A stretch of 64,000 bases of DNA from Mermis nigrescens (taxonomy: Eukaryota > Nematoda > Enoplea > Mermithida > Mermithidae): the NCBI GenBank assembly GCA_036768485.1, contig JAVLUZ010000346.1, positions 754,001-818,000 of the forward strand, read 5' to 3'. Shown piece after piece: positions 32,609 through 43,597 of the stretch (position 1 is the first letter of the stretch; each line of letters starts with the position of its first letter). The notes under the pieces are model-generated. The model did no database searches, had not been told where the DNA came from, and saw only the letters and a list, made by a program, of their open reading frames with translations. The translations under genes and the position numbers were made by a program.

Positions 32609-33269
32609 TGTAAATACAGAGCCGCCCTAAGTCTACGGAATCGACGTAGGAACGGGTGTATTTGCCTTTGGGTCTTACTTAGGTACTCTTAAATCTGCAC
32701 TAAGAGCTGGGCGCGTAGTCAACAATAACTTCGATTTTCTGGACCCTTGCAGACCTACGGCGTCGTCTCCCTCAGCCCTAATATTGCTGGCCGCACTTTT
32801 GTCAGGAGTCTTCGCAGCTACGCCCTAGATCTTAGAGTACTTACCTAATCCCGGAATTGCCGCAAGGTCAGTTGACCTATCTCAACCCCACTCAAGTTGA
32901 TAAGTTAACTTATTTTTGAGGTTCAAATCAAACGGAAATGTTTTGGTTCCTAGTTCGCGTAGCACAATGAAAATTGAAAACAACACCAACAAGCTCTAAG
33001 CTGATCAGCCATCATAAATAATTAAATAATATTTTTGACCAATTTTGGGATTGAGAAAAGAATATTGAACTATTGAACAAAATAAATAATCAAACGAAAT
33101 TTACCTATTCCTCTCCACCAAAACTCAGAAGTCTTCGATGTTCCTATCTAACTGACCTCACCCTCGATATACAACACCCCTGGGTGGGTTTTATCTTTTA
33201 TTTCGACTATCTACATACGGCCTTATGCTGGGAAATGAAAACAAAATTCGCTAACGAATAAAACGAGGT
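32609..33269 (-). repeat. 3' LTR of the retrotransposon
   Basis: Matches 44180-44847 from TGTAAATACAGAG to AATAAAACGAG. The last two bases differ (GT instead of CA), so its inner edge is altered. No obvious polypurine tract adjoins it. Confidence 0.88.
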
Positions 33270-33870
33270 TTGAGTGTGCTTGTTGACGATATTTGCGAGG
33301 CTGCTGCTGTTGTGAGCGCGACATATGACCAGCATCTGCCTGTGAATATGTCTCAGAACACAAGAGCGATACCAAATACTGTTTTTGCCGCGGTTGGGTT
33401 TGTGGACGCGATTTTATTTGTGCATATGGTTTTATTTGTGCTTTTGATTGTGCCTGTGATTGTGATTGTGAACGCGACTGTGATTGAATGTGTGATTGCC
33501 GGGACGACTGTGGATCTTGCGTCCTAATGCCTCTGTGGCTAGCACTAGCTTGCAAGTTTGGGCGAACTTCTGCGCAAACAAGCCTTTTTACATGTTCTTT
33601 TTCCAGATTTTTCAAATCGACGCATTGCGCGATCAGATTTTGTATTGTAAAAGTCGTTTACTTGCCGACAATGTTTGTCTTCCGGCATTTGACAAATGCC
33701 TGAGGCAACAGTAAGCAAACTGGCACAATGCAAGCGCATCACTTGCCGTGGAAATTTGGGAACGAGAGCTTCCCTTTCGCGCTGTTCGATAACCATGCGC
33801 GCTTTTTGCATTTTGATTTGTGCCAGTAGGACAGATCGACTTCTTGCCTTTCAAAGTTTGCCTTAGACCC
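33270..33870 (-). pseudogene. C-terminal Arg/Lys then Ser/Gln-rich tail of the extra ORF
   Basis: Frames change twice here. A basic, Cys-containing stretch (for example REREALVPKFPRQVMRLHC and KSGKRTCKKACLRR) precedes a low-complexity part with SRQSHIQSQSRSQSQSQAQS at about 33510-33450. The frame runs into the 3' LTR. The low-complexity part is encoded by a degenerate GACTGTGATTGT-type repeat. No function can be assigned. Confidence 0.45.
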
Positions 33871-34039
33871 GAGCGGATCTTGCAAAGAGGCCTGTCATCT
33901 ATCCTTACGGATTTTTTCTAATTCCGCTGGCAATTGGTGTTTTAGCTAAAAAGCCGATTTTTGGAGATTTTTGAACAGATCAAATTGCACGGGCACAGCA
34001 ATTGGCGGATCGGTTTGGAGCCAAATGGTTTGAATTGTG

Positions 34040-34927
34040 CTATGTAGTTTGGCTGATTTTCAATCCGCTCAGCCAATTCCGGGAATTCCGAAAAGCATCA
34101 ATTAGCATCTGCGTGTATGAAGGGCCAAGGAAGGCCACATGCAACATACGACACAGCTGCTCAATCATCTGCCAAGGTATGGCGGTGCTGCCATAGGCGA
34201 ATGCAAAAAAGTGGAACCTTCGGTCCAAGAATTCCAACGGCACTTTCGCGTGCATAACATGTATTGATGAAAAAACTGGCATGAACCAGTATTCCAATTT
34301 GTATTCGGCTTGAAATTGTCGAAAGTTATTGAAAACACTGATCATTTGACATGTAGAAATCAGTAATGGTGCCATATGATCCGGTGTTGGGCACACTCAG
34401 TGCAGCAAAACTTCCAGTTGGATGTTCAGTGCTTGGTTTTTGTTCACAACGCTCGGAGGTTTGAGGTTTTGATGAATAACCAAGTATTCCAATGGAACTT
34501 CATATAGCATCATTTCAGTGGTTATAAAGAAACCATTCCTCACAAAATAATTGTCTGGATAATACAGGCGTTGAAAAACGCTCGGTTGTGTAATAAAACG
34601 CGGCAATGGCCCACATTCAAGATCTGTCGCAGGTTGCGCGATTGTTGTCCAGACCACGGGGCGCTGAGGTGCGCCAGCAGTGGACGAACGACTTAAGTGA
34701 GCTGCATTAATGTTATTTAAATGCACTTGTGCAATGTCTAACAGTTCTTCATACATGAGCGATCCTTCTCTTTTGCCCAAATAGGTGCATAAATTGTGCA
34801 AAACGTCAGGGACAATATAGCACGGTGGATCGCTGCTCAAAGTTTCCATCATTTGGAAGAAATGTGTCATATAACACGAGCAATTTTGCTGCTGTGCATT
34901 TTGTTTGGCATGGCTGTGCGCGCACAA
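34040..34927 (-). pseudogene. Unidentified folded domain of the extra ORF
   Basis: Two open stretches in one frame (34927-34397 and 34396-34040, separated by a single stop) encode about 290 residues rich in hydrophobic and aromatic amino acids. Examples are PDVLHNLCTYLGKREGSLMY, FITTEMMLYEVPLEYLVIHQ and RFHFFAFAYGSTAIPWQMIE. The composition suggests a folded domain, not a linker. I see no signal peptide or run long enough for a clear transmembrane segment, and no envelope-like Cys pattern, so I do not call it env. Function unknown. Confidence 0.5.
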
Positions 34928-35565
34928 TAGTATCCGATATACCTGTCATGGACAGTGGTGCGTTAAAACGAGCACCTGATTGCGTTACACTTGTATGCTG
35001 TAACAACAAATTCAACGCGAGTGGTGGCACATCTTGTGACGCGATTTGCGTTGATGACGCAGCTTGCAGCGCCTCTTGGGGCAGCAGCGTGACTTGCCTT
35101 TGCGGTGGCAAGGCCAAAATTTCCATCATTAAGATATCAGGCCCTGGGTGTTGTTCTTCCCAATCCGACTGTGGCATCGGTAAAGGAAGTAATGGCCCAG
35201 TACCTGTCAACGCGTGCGACAAATTTGCGAGTGATTGTGCAGCAATCGCTTGCGTTGCGAGAAGGGCCCCTCCAGGCGCGATTAAAATATGCCCAGTTTT
35301 GGAGGGCAATACATTTGCTTGCCTTTTGGCTTCAGAATCCAATAATGCGATTACTAGGCGTGGTGGTGATAAGTCCGCCTGATCAGTGGTCACGGATGGT
35401 TTGATTCCAAACATTGGAGTTTTGGTTTGCAAATTGGCTTGCAAAACAGTCGCACAGGCCGGCGTAGTCGCGCTGACAACTGCTGGTTGGGAAATAGTTG
35501 CTACGGGCGGGCCCAGCTGAAGGCTGGCATTGGCCTGCAACTTACATACCGCTAAGTAAGGGTTT
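34806..35565 (-). pseudogene. Pro/Ala/Gln/Leu-rich region of the extra ORF
   Basis: A 244-residue open frame rich in Ala, Pro, Gln, Leu and Thr, with no recognised domain; it is probably a disordered linker. It lies on the same strand as, and in the same frame as, the preceding segment across its stop. The high G+C gives long open frames on the other strand too, but those are shadows because only this strand continues the domain series. It ends by frameshift into the next part near 34900. Confidence 0.45.
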
Positions 35566-35567
35566 AC

Positions 35568-35830
35568 TTAAACATTGTCATGCGACGGCGTATCGGCCGA
35601 CGTGGTAACGGCAGTAGCTGCGGCAATGGCCGCATACATGTCTTCAGCCTCAACATATTCTTTGCCCGAGGAACCTACGCTGGCTTCAACCACTGAGCTG
35701 GTTGATGGGTGCTTCAATGACCCCCTGGACAGCGGACAACACACTTTTGTTTTCTTTTTGCCTTTTTTTATGTGTTTTTTGTCATCTTTGAAATGGAAAG
35801 GCAACACCTTACTGTCTGGGTAATTGGATT
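35568..35830 (-). pseudogene. Basic and Ala/Ser-rich segment after the exonuclease
   Basis: Open for 79 residues in another frame than exo III. A basic run KDDKKHIKKGKKKTK, a candidate nuclear localisation signal, is followed by a Ser/Val and Ala/Thr-rich part ending PSHDNV. The stop (TAA, about 35568) is followed in the same frame by more coding-like sequence, or it overlaps a GTAAAC that could be a splice donor. Confidence 0.5.
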
Positions 35831-36880
35831 ATTTTCCGAACAAACTTCCATCAATATGAAAACATCAATGGTTATCAGTGCGTCCAAAGCCATATAGATT
35901 TGCATATCGTCGGTGAGCCTAAGACTCCAGGCTTGACCCCAATTGTCAGGGTCATCCTCATCAATATCCAAATCGAAAAAGAACTGAGCCAATCTTTTCA
36001 GGCTATGCGAAAGAGCTTTTATTCGCTTGAGACGCGTAAAAAAGTTTGCTTTACTCAGTACGTCTATGAATACTGCCAGAAAAGGATTTTTCCAGTGCAG
36101 ATTCTGTCAAATATCCGCATCGGGAATATCCATAATTCCTTCAAATGTGGGTCCGATACAATGTGAAAATATGCTATTTTATCCTGCATTGGGTCATGGC
36201 ACACTAGCCGTACGTCCGTTAGAGACGTTGCTAGCAGTTGGTGCAACCCGAATGGTGGCTTAGGGAAGCACGACATATCCCAGCAGAAAATATGGCCGTA
36301 TGTGCTGGCCAGCATATTGTAACGGACAAATGGGCCGTTATTATTCGGATACGTGGGACAGAACTGTTTGTAACGTTCTTCCCAATCCGGAAAATTCATG
36401 CCTTTTTGGTCATTCACAAACTCCGAGTCGTAGCCTAAGTACAACATGCCATTTATTATGTTTGAAGGCTGTAGCAAAGCCAACATGGCTGCAAATGATT
36501 GTTGTTCGTTGGTGACCAACACTGTAGGCAGTATATTCAGCTTTGGCACACAAAGGGTAGCCAGCGGAAACCGCTCAAATGTGCTGGTCCACCACATTTC
36601 TTGCTTATTTATGCGTTTTCTGTGGCACCTAGGCTCATAGCGATGTTTATATTCGATCAGTTTTGGACTTAAAGCCTCTAATTCATTTACGCGTGCATTG
36701 TCATGCTGAGGCAATGGGTTTGGAAGGTTCAACTGCCGTGAAGCAGCTACCTCCACCATTGCCTCACGGAACTCAACTAGGGTTGTTGGGTCGCGGCGGC
36801 CTTGGTATGAAAATCGGCAATTAGGTGACTCCAAGAGCGCCGCTTTGCAGGGGGCACCTTCGTCAGCCATGGGTCTGCAA
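35768..36880 (-). pseudogene. DEDDy-type 3'-5' exonuclease domain encoded in the retrotransposon
   Basis: An open frame of 268 residues (36870-36064) and, after a frameshift near 36090, a further open stretch to 35768 encode one domain. Exo I is LGYDSEFVND (Asp-x-Glu). Exo II is VRLVCHDPMQDKIAYF (the conserved Asp, preceded by the typical 'lv-H'). Exo III is DDMQIYMALDALITIDVF (Tyr-x3-Asp). A run WSLRLTDD just before exo III matches the RNase D/WRN/Mut-7 group. Such enzymes trim nucleic acids from the 3' end. All catalytic acids remain. The N-terminal 100 residues (before exo I) are not recognised. The domain lies between integrase and the 3' LTR, where Gypsy elements have no exonuclease. The DNA is visibly richer in G+C than gag-pol, which fits capture from a host gene. 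Confidence 0.72.
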
Positions 36881-37082
36881 AAGAGAAAACATCAGATAAT
36901 GGTACTGCATGTGCAGTTTTAGAGCCATTTAATAAACGTATTGGTGCGCAGTCCCTTAATTTTTTCTCCCTGCCCGGTAAGTCCAGAAAACTGATCACTA
37001 CTGCCGGGGCGAGAGGGCAATGCGGTAGTTTTACCAACACAAAATCACCAGGGACATATGCGTGCTTTTTGGCAATTGAATC
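36830..37082 (-). pseudogene. PWWP-like module following integrase
   Basis: After the TAG the same frame stays open for about 85 codons. It shows VPGDFVLVKLPHCPLAPAVV and then IRLLNGSKTAHAVPLSDVF followed by SFAD. This fits the shape of a PWWP domain of the Royal superfamily: a 'GD.V..K' strand, the PWWP position (here PLAP), a 'R...G' strand and a closing 'vp...l.pF' strand. PWWP domains read methylated histone tails and bind DNA, so a role in targeting is possible but inferred. It has no ATG of its own, so it was probably joined to integrase, or reached by splicing. A frame change near 36870 joins it to the exonuclease domain. A chromo-like or SH3-like fold is the alternative. Confidence 0.5.
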
Positions 37083-38198
37083 CTAATATGGTAGTTTAGG
37101 CTCTGGTAGCAGTCTATTGCGATGAAGATGATGCATGATTAGCGGATTATAGACATAAGCGATTTTTGCAGTTTCCAGTGTAGGTAACGCAATAATTCAA
37201 TAAGGACTGACACGTTTAGGTGATAATTTGCCAATTTCAGGTTGACTTACCAATGTATTATTGAGATAGATGATATCCGAAACAGAAAAATTAGTTGCGG
37301 TGACAGATTTGTCATTTTGCGATTTTTGCTGCTTATACGCTTGAGCTAAATTGTTAGACGCGATTTCATGCAGATCTTGCAAAGTCAGCCTTAAATCGAT
37401 GAGATATTTTTCCGCAATAGGTTGTAAACTCGGATTTATAGTGAAGTCATTTATGAGTAAAGTGTCGAGAGGGAACGCGGGTTCGCGACCATATAGCATT
37501 TCAAAGGGAGAGATATTAGTTGATGATTGAGGAGTTGCGCGATACGCGAACAACGCAAATGGCAAAAACTGCTCCCAATCATACTGGTTTCGCGCACTCA
37601 ATTTAGACAAACCGTCAACTAAGGTGCAATTATAGCGTTCCACTAGACCATAACACTGTGAGTGATATGGGGTCGTGAATATTTTTTGAACGTTTAGTAG
37701 TTTACAGACTTCCGAAATCAGGGCAGATGTAAAATTTGAACCCTGGTCTGTCAAAAATTTTTTGGGAACTCTATAATGCCGGATAATTTCTCTTAGCAAT
37801 AGATTTGCACTGGTTGTTGCTTTTATATCAGAAACAGCAAGAGCTTCCACGTATTTGGTAAAATAATCCATAAAAACTAGAATTTGGTCATTTCCGGAGG
37901 GGGATTGTGGCACATGCAAGCAATCACACGCAATAAGTTCAAAAGGTGTGGATACTTTGATTGGTTGCAATGGAACAGATGTGGAATTTAATGCGACCTT
38001 ATGTTGTAAGCACACATCACAATTCTTACACCACGCGATCACATCATTTTCCATGCGCGGCCACCAATAACGCATTTGCATGGTGGGTAGAATTTTATGC
38101 AATGAAAAATGTGCTCCAAAAATAGAGTCATGAAATTCGGTTAATACAAAACGATGCAATGATTTTGGTATTATGATTTGATGCATGATGGTTGGCAA
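37083..38198 (-). pseudogene. int: Integrase of the Gypsy-type element
   Basis: An open frame of 333 residues runs from 38198 to a TGA at 37197-37199 and continues in the same frame to a TAG at 37083-37085. The zinc-binding H-H-C-C domain is seen as H-x-S-IFGAHFS ... CKNCDVC. The catalytic core shows DCLHVP (first Asp), LTDQGSNF (second Asp) and LVERYN (Glu), with exactly 35 residues between the second Asp and the Glu. A C-terminal motif with PKRVSPY and, after the TGA, PTLETAKIAYV and MHHLHRNRLLPEPK completes the protein. The TGA falls where related integrases have an Arg after 'GPY'. Integrase inserts the DNA copy into chromosomes. Catalytic residues are all present. Confidence 0.92.
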
Positions 38199-38199
38199 A

Positions 38200-38619
38200 C
38201 GCTTAGGTTGAAAATGATGATAAAGAACATCATTACGAGAAAAAATTCGTCACAATATTTTTTTGGTGTTAAATCGTTCAATGTGATGCGAATTTTATGT
38301 AGTTCGTCATAAGCGCGCTGCTTTGCGAGTAAACATCGCAGGCGTTAGCATCTCAGCTTTTTCTGCATCGGTGATTTGAATATGTTCGCGAAACATTGGC
38401 GGTTTAGAATTAGTTGTATCAATGGGTGGAATAGGGTTATTTACTTGTGCATTAGGACTATTATTTGGCGCACTAGACATATTATCATGCGGTCGGTCAG
38501 GTGGAACCGATTCGTCCTCAGATTCAGAATCTTCCGAGTCTAAATTTGCGATATTAACACCATTTTAGCGCTCAAGTTTATATTTGCGTTCTGCATGATT
38601 GTATTTAGGATGTTGTGAT
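38200..38619 (-). other. Acidic linker between RNase H and integrase
   Basis: The minus strand encodes an Asp/Glu/Ser-rich stretch (LDSEDSESEDESVPPDRP near 38545-38490) and a Pro/Asn-rich part. No domain recognised. Frames are broken. Confidence 0.5.
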
Positions 38620-40310
38620 AAAAGATCCGCTGCGCAGTTATAGGCGCCAGGAACGTACACAATATCATATTCGTACTCCTGTAATTTGAGACCCCAACGG
38701 CGTAAATGACTCAATGGGTCTTTTCCGTTTACTAGCCATAATTAACGCTTGATGATCAATTTCAACAATGAATTTTTTACCGTAGAGGTAGTGTCAATAA
38801 TGCTTGATGGCCCACTCACACCACTGCTAGCGCTTCTTTTTCCGATGTAGCATAGTTACATTTGGCAGAATTCAGCACGCAACTAGTGTAGCTAAGAATA
38901 AAACGACTTTTGATGGTAAGTATTTTTGAGTCAAAATAGCACCTAACGCATAGTTGCTTGCGTCAGTTGTTAAGATAAATTGGAGCTCATTGTCAAATTT
39001 TGTTAATTGCAAAATAGGTGGGGACGTAAATGCTTTCTTAAGAAGCTCAAAAGCAGATTGGTGTTTGGCCTTCCAGCAAAATTCGACATCTTTGCGAAGA
39101 AGATGGAATAACGGTTTAGCAATTTTTGTGAGATCTTTAACGAATTTCTTAAACCATTGGACTAAGCCAAGGAATTTCTGTAAAGATTTAACGGTTTTTG
39201 GTACAGGAAACGCGACTAAATCTGCGACTTTGGACATGTCAGGAGCGATGCCCAGCAAACTTATGCTATGGCCAAGAAATTTTACTTCGGCATGAGCAAG
39301 ATGGCATTTATCAGGTTTAACCCATAAGTTTGCGTTTTGAAGAACAATGAAGACATTTTCAAGATCTTTTAAATGTTCTTTAAACGTGCGCAAAAAATGA
39401 TTATATCATCAATATAAACAAGGCAAGATTTCCAATTGAGACCAGCGAGCACAAGTTCCATTAGCCTTGAAAATCTGCGGGCGCATTTTTTAAGCCAAAA
39501 GGTAAAACTTCAAATTTGTAATGGCCAACAGGGCATATAAATGCAGTTTTTTCGCGAGATTTATTATCTAGAGGAATTTGCCAATAACCGGATTTTAGAT
39601 CTAACATGCTAAAATACGCAGCAGAGCCTAAAGTATCGAAATAATCGTCAAGTTGCGGAAGAGGATATACTTGCGTTTTAGTTACGTCATTTGAATGGTG
39701 GTAATCGACAACAGGTCTTAGGGGACCGTCCTTTTTTTCCTATGAGAAACAATGGACTTAACCATGGACCGGTTATAGGCCAAATAATTTTATCAGCAAG
39801 CATTTCATTTATGATTTTTTGCATGGATTCTCTTCTAGAATGCTCAACACGGTAAGTTTTTCCAACAACGGGCGGATTATCCCCTGTATCAATATGGTGT
39901 TTCATCAAAGGGGTACATCCGAGAGGCTCATTTTTTAATGCAAAAATAGAGTCATATTTTAGGCAGAGTTCACAAATTTGTTGTTGTTGCCAAGAATCAA
40001 CGGCGGAGCCGTTTAGAGCTTTATTTATTGATGCAAAAAGCCCAGGTGTCCTATCATCAAAATTTGAGACATGGGACTCGACTTCAGCGTCAGAGGTTAA
40101 AGAACCCATTATTTTGCCCGAGTCGATGCGAATTGGCGCTTTAGAGATGTTACAAACGCGAACAGGAATTACAGGTTGCGAAGCATCGACTATAGACGGA
40201 GCAACAAAAAGTGAAGTTTTTTCCATGAAATCGGAATTTGGTTCAAATAACGCAACATCAAAATCGCAAGAACCATGACTGATCAAGCCAGGTGTGATTA
40301 ATTCATGCCA
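38620..40310 (-). pseudogene. pol: Reverse transcriptase and RNase H
   Basis: The RT N-terminal part reads openly from about 40286 to 39687 and includes the HIDTGDNPPVVGKTYR linker and the GPWLSPLFLIGKK entry into the palm. A frameshift near 39735 follows. The catalytic YIDD box is at 39405-39416. A second open stretch (39393-38872) holds the thumb pattern KCHLAHAEVKFLGH, then the connection and RNase H beginning TTDASNYALGAIL. The remainder of RNase H (38870-38620) is frameshifted. RT copies element RNA to DNA and RNase H removes the template. The order and motifs are those of Ty3/Gypsy elements. Confidence 0.9.
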
Positions 40311-40408
40311 AGCGTTGTATGATTACAGGCTCAGGCAGCGAAACATGCACACACACACACACAACACCAGAGGTAGTCGTGTTGGGTTTTGTGCGAAATT
40401 GCAATTTT

Positions 40409-41290
40409 TCATATGATAGATAGATTAATTTTTATGCCGTTTATGAAAGTGCAACGCTTGATAGGATTAACCCACATTAGTGCAGCTTCACAAAAATCAT
40501 ATCCGAAGAGCATGTCTTCCGGCAAATGATCTATTATAGCTACTACTGTCGAGATAGATTGTTCAGTGATAGTGAGAGTCATATTTACTTTATATTGTAC
40601 GACTGTGGTTATTTCGCCTACGCCATGAACAACTTGCGAGACTTGTTTAGGCGGTAAGTTAAAACCAAGACACAAAAATGCAGACGTGGTCATCATGGTG
40701 ACCTGTGAACCTGTATCTATCAGAGCGGGTAGGTCTACGCCATGAATTTTAATGAGAATAGTGGGCAAATTTGTCCCAGCATGGCTTACAATTGGAATAT
40801 TCGGATCAATGGTTTTAACTGGAGGCGAATTTATTTTTTCATAAATCACGAGACGACGCTGTAAGCGCTTGTACTCTTCGAGAAGTTCTTGTGACGCGAA
40901 TAAGTTAGAACGCGCGCTAGTTTCTAGCCCTTTCGCAGTAACCATGTTTACATCATTAGGAGACATAAGGGTTGGCTGCGGTGGGGGCGAATTTACGGTG
41001 GGTTGGACAGCCGCAGTATATGTGACATATGGGCAATTAGCACGGTTATCATTGCGGTAGTTCGAATTATAATATGTTCCATGCTGTTTGTTAGGAAACT
41101 GAACATAAGGTGCGTTTTGTCGCGATGGATTTGCATAGCGATTATTGTAACGCGAATTCTGATAATTGGCACGCGACTTTTGATGGTAATTGTTATGATT
41201 TTGCCTAAAATTTGGTTGTGCTTGCTTAGATTCAAAGCGGTTATCATTATTCGCATAATTTGATGAGCGATGTTGACTGGAGTTATGAAA
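40409..41290 (-). pseudogene. pro: Aspartic protease region of pol
   Basis: In the same frame as gag. After an Asn/Arg-rich linker comes a retropepsin domain with its active site LPALIDTGSQVTMM (Asp-Thr-Gly at 40709-40717). Its closing hydrophobic strand is DMLFGYDFCEA near 40510. Homodimers of this fold cut the Gag-Pol polyprotein. The frame stops at a TGA (40409-40411) followed by a (CA)n microsatellite at 40346-40366, after which the reading frame shifts. The catalytic triplet is intact, but the neighbouring stops would prevent normal Gag-Pro production. Confidence 0.87.
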
Positions 41291-43597
41291 TCACGATTGA
41301 GAACGATGCCAATTTTGCGAATTCGAACGCAATGGCAAACAATTTTGGCGCAAAAAAGAATGCAAATGGCTGCAATTGCGAGCCATGGAACTGTTATTAT
41401 TTTGATCAGATTGAATATTATTATTATTATTTGACGCTTCTTGTCGCTGACGCGTAAAACATTTGTCGTAGACATGACCTATGTGCTTGCAAAAGGTGCA
41501 ATATTTATGAGAGGAATTTTCTGGTTTCTCAGCACGTGACGAGCAATGAAACGTTTTCTGTTGCAAGCAATCTGGCTCATTTTGGTTAGGCATGCAAGAT
41601 GTATCCTTAGGTATTGCGCCTCCTACAGGAGCGGCTGTTACCAATACATACAGCGTTACTGCTTTTTTGTCATCCTCGAATTCCTTATTCGCAAATTCAG
41701 CATTTAAAGCATTATCCAAAAATTCAGCCAGCGATGCTCTAGGTCTTTTATGATATGCTTCTTTCAATATGTTAGGTAACAAACCTTGTTTCAATTGATG
41801 TCACAATAAATAATTGAAATGATGCAAGTCGACTTCAAGATAAGGGTCAGCTTCTATAAACTCTTCGTGAAGCGCAAGATAATAAGCTTTAACCGATTTG
41901 TTAGGCTGCTGTTTATGTGCCAAAAAACAATTAAAAAGCGTTTTGGCGTCCAGAGGACAAAATTCCTCTATTAATGCCTGTTTCAATTTGGAATAGGATT
42001 GTTTTATATCAGCAGGTAATAAACAGAATAAGCGCGGAGCATAGGGATCGAGAAATGATGACATAAATTTCATGTGATCCGATTTATCGATATCATAGGT
42101 ATCAGCAAAGGACTCAAATTCTGTGAGATGTGCTCGTATATCTGTTTTATTGCCATTAAAAAATTTTTTATTTGCAATTGCGACTTGCATTTGTGCTGTG
42201 AAAGGTCTGCAATTTAAAGAATCAGCAAGATGTGATTTGCTGTACGAACCACCGGATGAAGAATCCGAATTATGACAATGACGATGGCAGCGCGATTTAC
42301 TTTTGCGATGCGAGCGATGACTGCGCGGCCGATTGTAGCTGCTTGTCGAGCTTTTGTCAGAAAACTTTACGTGACGTCTCCTAGTAGGTGACTCAGGTAA
42401 AGGCGCGGATTCATTTTGCAAGTTTCTGGGTTTGTTATTTATGCCAGATAAGTTTATTTCCAATGGTTGCATTTCGATGTTTGAAGAATGCAGAATAGGA
42501 TTAATAGGCAGCATTTCGAGATTCACAGGATTTGGTACATAGTTATTCAAAAATGTCTCGCCATTAGGCGGAAAATATTGCAGTGGTGGAGGATGTAAGC
42601 GCTGCTGCGACTTTGCATTTGAAGAATTAGGTACGAAAGAAGGCGCATTACGATTTAAAGACAGCAACGGCCGAGATCGCGACGTCTGCAAAATTGATGC
42701 CGATGGCTGCGAAATCGTAGGTATATGTTCCGAAAAACCCAAGTTTTGCACTGATTGCAAACCCGTGTATAAAGGATTTTGCGGTAACTCAGATATTTCA
42801 GGCGTGCAATTCGTAGAATTTTGTGCGACAGTTTCTGGAACAATTTCCGAAGGTGGCCGAGAATTAGATGTGCAGTTGATACTGGGATAACATAGAAGAT
42901 GCACGATGTGTACTTTCTGCATGATTCGCATTTGCGCATTAAATTCAGAAAAATTTTCACTATCGATAGAGTGGTTAACGCGCTCAGACGGATTACTTTC
43001 AGTGCGATTCAAAACTGGTTGTGGCTTAAGCAATTTGCCTAATTCCATACGCACTTTACGCATTTCATCCAAATTTTCTTTTTTATCTTGATTTATGCGC
43101 GTGGAAAGGTCCGAAAATTGCATATGAATAGTTTTTAGCACTTCCAAAAGAAGTTCATTAGTCACGCCAGAATTAGCACGAGCATTATTGGCATTTTGGC
43201 TTGGACTATTATTACTCTCTACGTCAGAATCGGCGTTATATGGTTCTGAACTAGTTTCACAATTATTTGCTGTGTTAAGGGTAGTCATATTATCGATAAT
43301 GGTATTATTTGATGAATTATTGTGAGAAGGATTTGCAAATTGATTGATGCGCAATTGCGTATTACCCAATACTAATTTGTCGTCAGACTGTGTAGTACGC
43401 GCAGTATTTAATGATGGGGGTAATCAATCATTATTTGCATTACTATTTGCATCGTTCTTATTTGCATCGTTACACGCATTATTACTTGCGCTATTCGAGT
43501 CAACAGGCGCGGTATTTAATTGGTGAGACAAAGTAGATGGCGTAGAAGGTTTTTTCAATTTAGCAGGCGGTGTTCGCAAGATTCTCTTTCTTGCCAT
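41291..43597 (-). pseudogene. gag: gag (nucleocapsid precursor) with in-frame TGA codons
   Basis: ATG at 43597 starts MARKRILRTPPAK. One reading frame then runs through the whole of gag into protease, interrupted only by TGA codons at 43424-43426, 41801-41803 and 41291-41293. The N-terminal half is Asn/Ser/Thr-rich and followed by a coiled, charged stretch (near 43100-43030), then an Arg/Ser-rich patch near 42310-42250. The retrotransposon capsid-like block, with a 'F...F..PY' and 'EFCPLD' segment, lies at 42130-41830. A single zinc knuckle C-x2-C-x4-H-x4-C (CTFCKHIGHVYDKC) at about 41500-41458 marks the nucleocapsid. An Asn/Gln/Arg-rich tail leads into the protease. Gag packages element RNA in the cytoplasm. 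About 770 codons is long for a Gypsy gag. Confidence 0.85.

Noticed and set aside
34040..34927. env (envelope) gene of an errantivirus-like element
   Set aside because: No signal peptide, furin-like site or membrane anchor visible, and the block begins with an exonuclease.
33270..36640. Long plus-strand open frames opposite the extra ORF (for example 34825-35382)
   Set aside because: They are shadows in G+C-rich DNA. The minus strand holds the ordered domain series and agrees with the element's direction.
41260..41457. Plus-strand frame over the gag tail
   Set aside because: Antisense of the Asn/Gln-rich gag region, open only because of its low complexity.
37083..43597. Alternative genetic code with TGA as sense
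   Set aside because: Host exons here (ABCG, UBA) need no such code, and CGA-to-TGA decay explains the pattern more simply.
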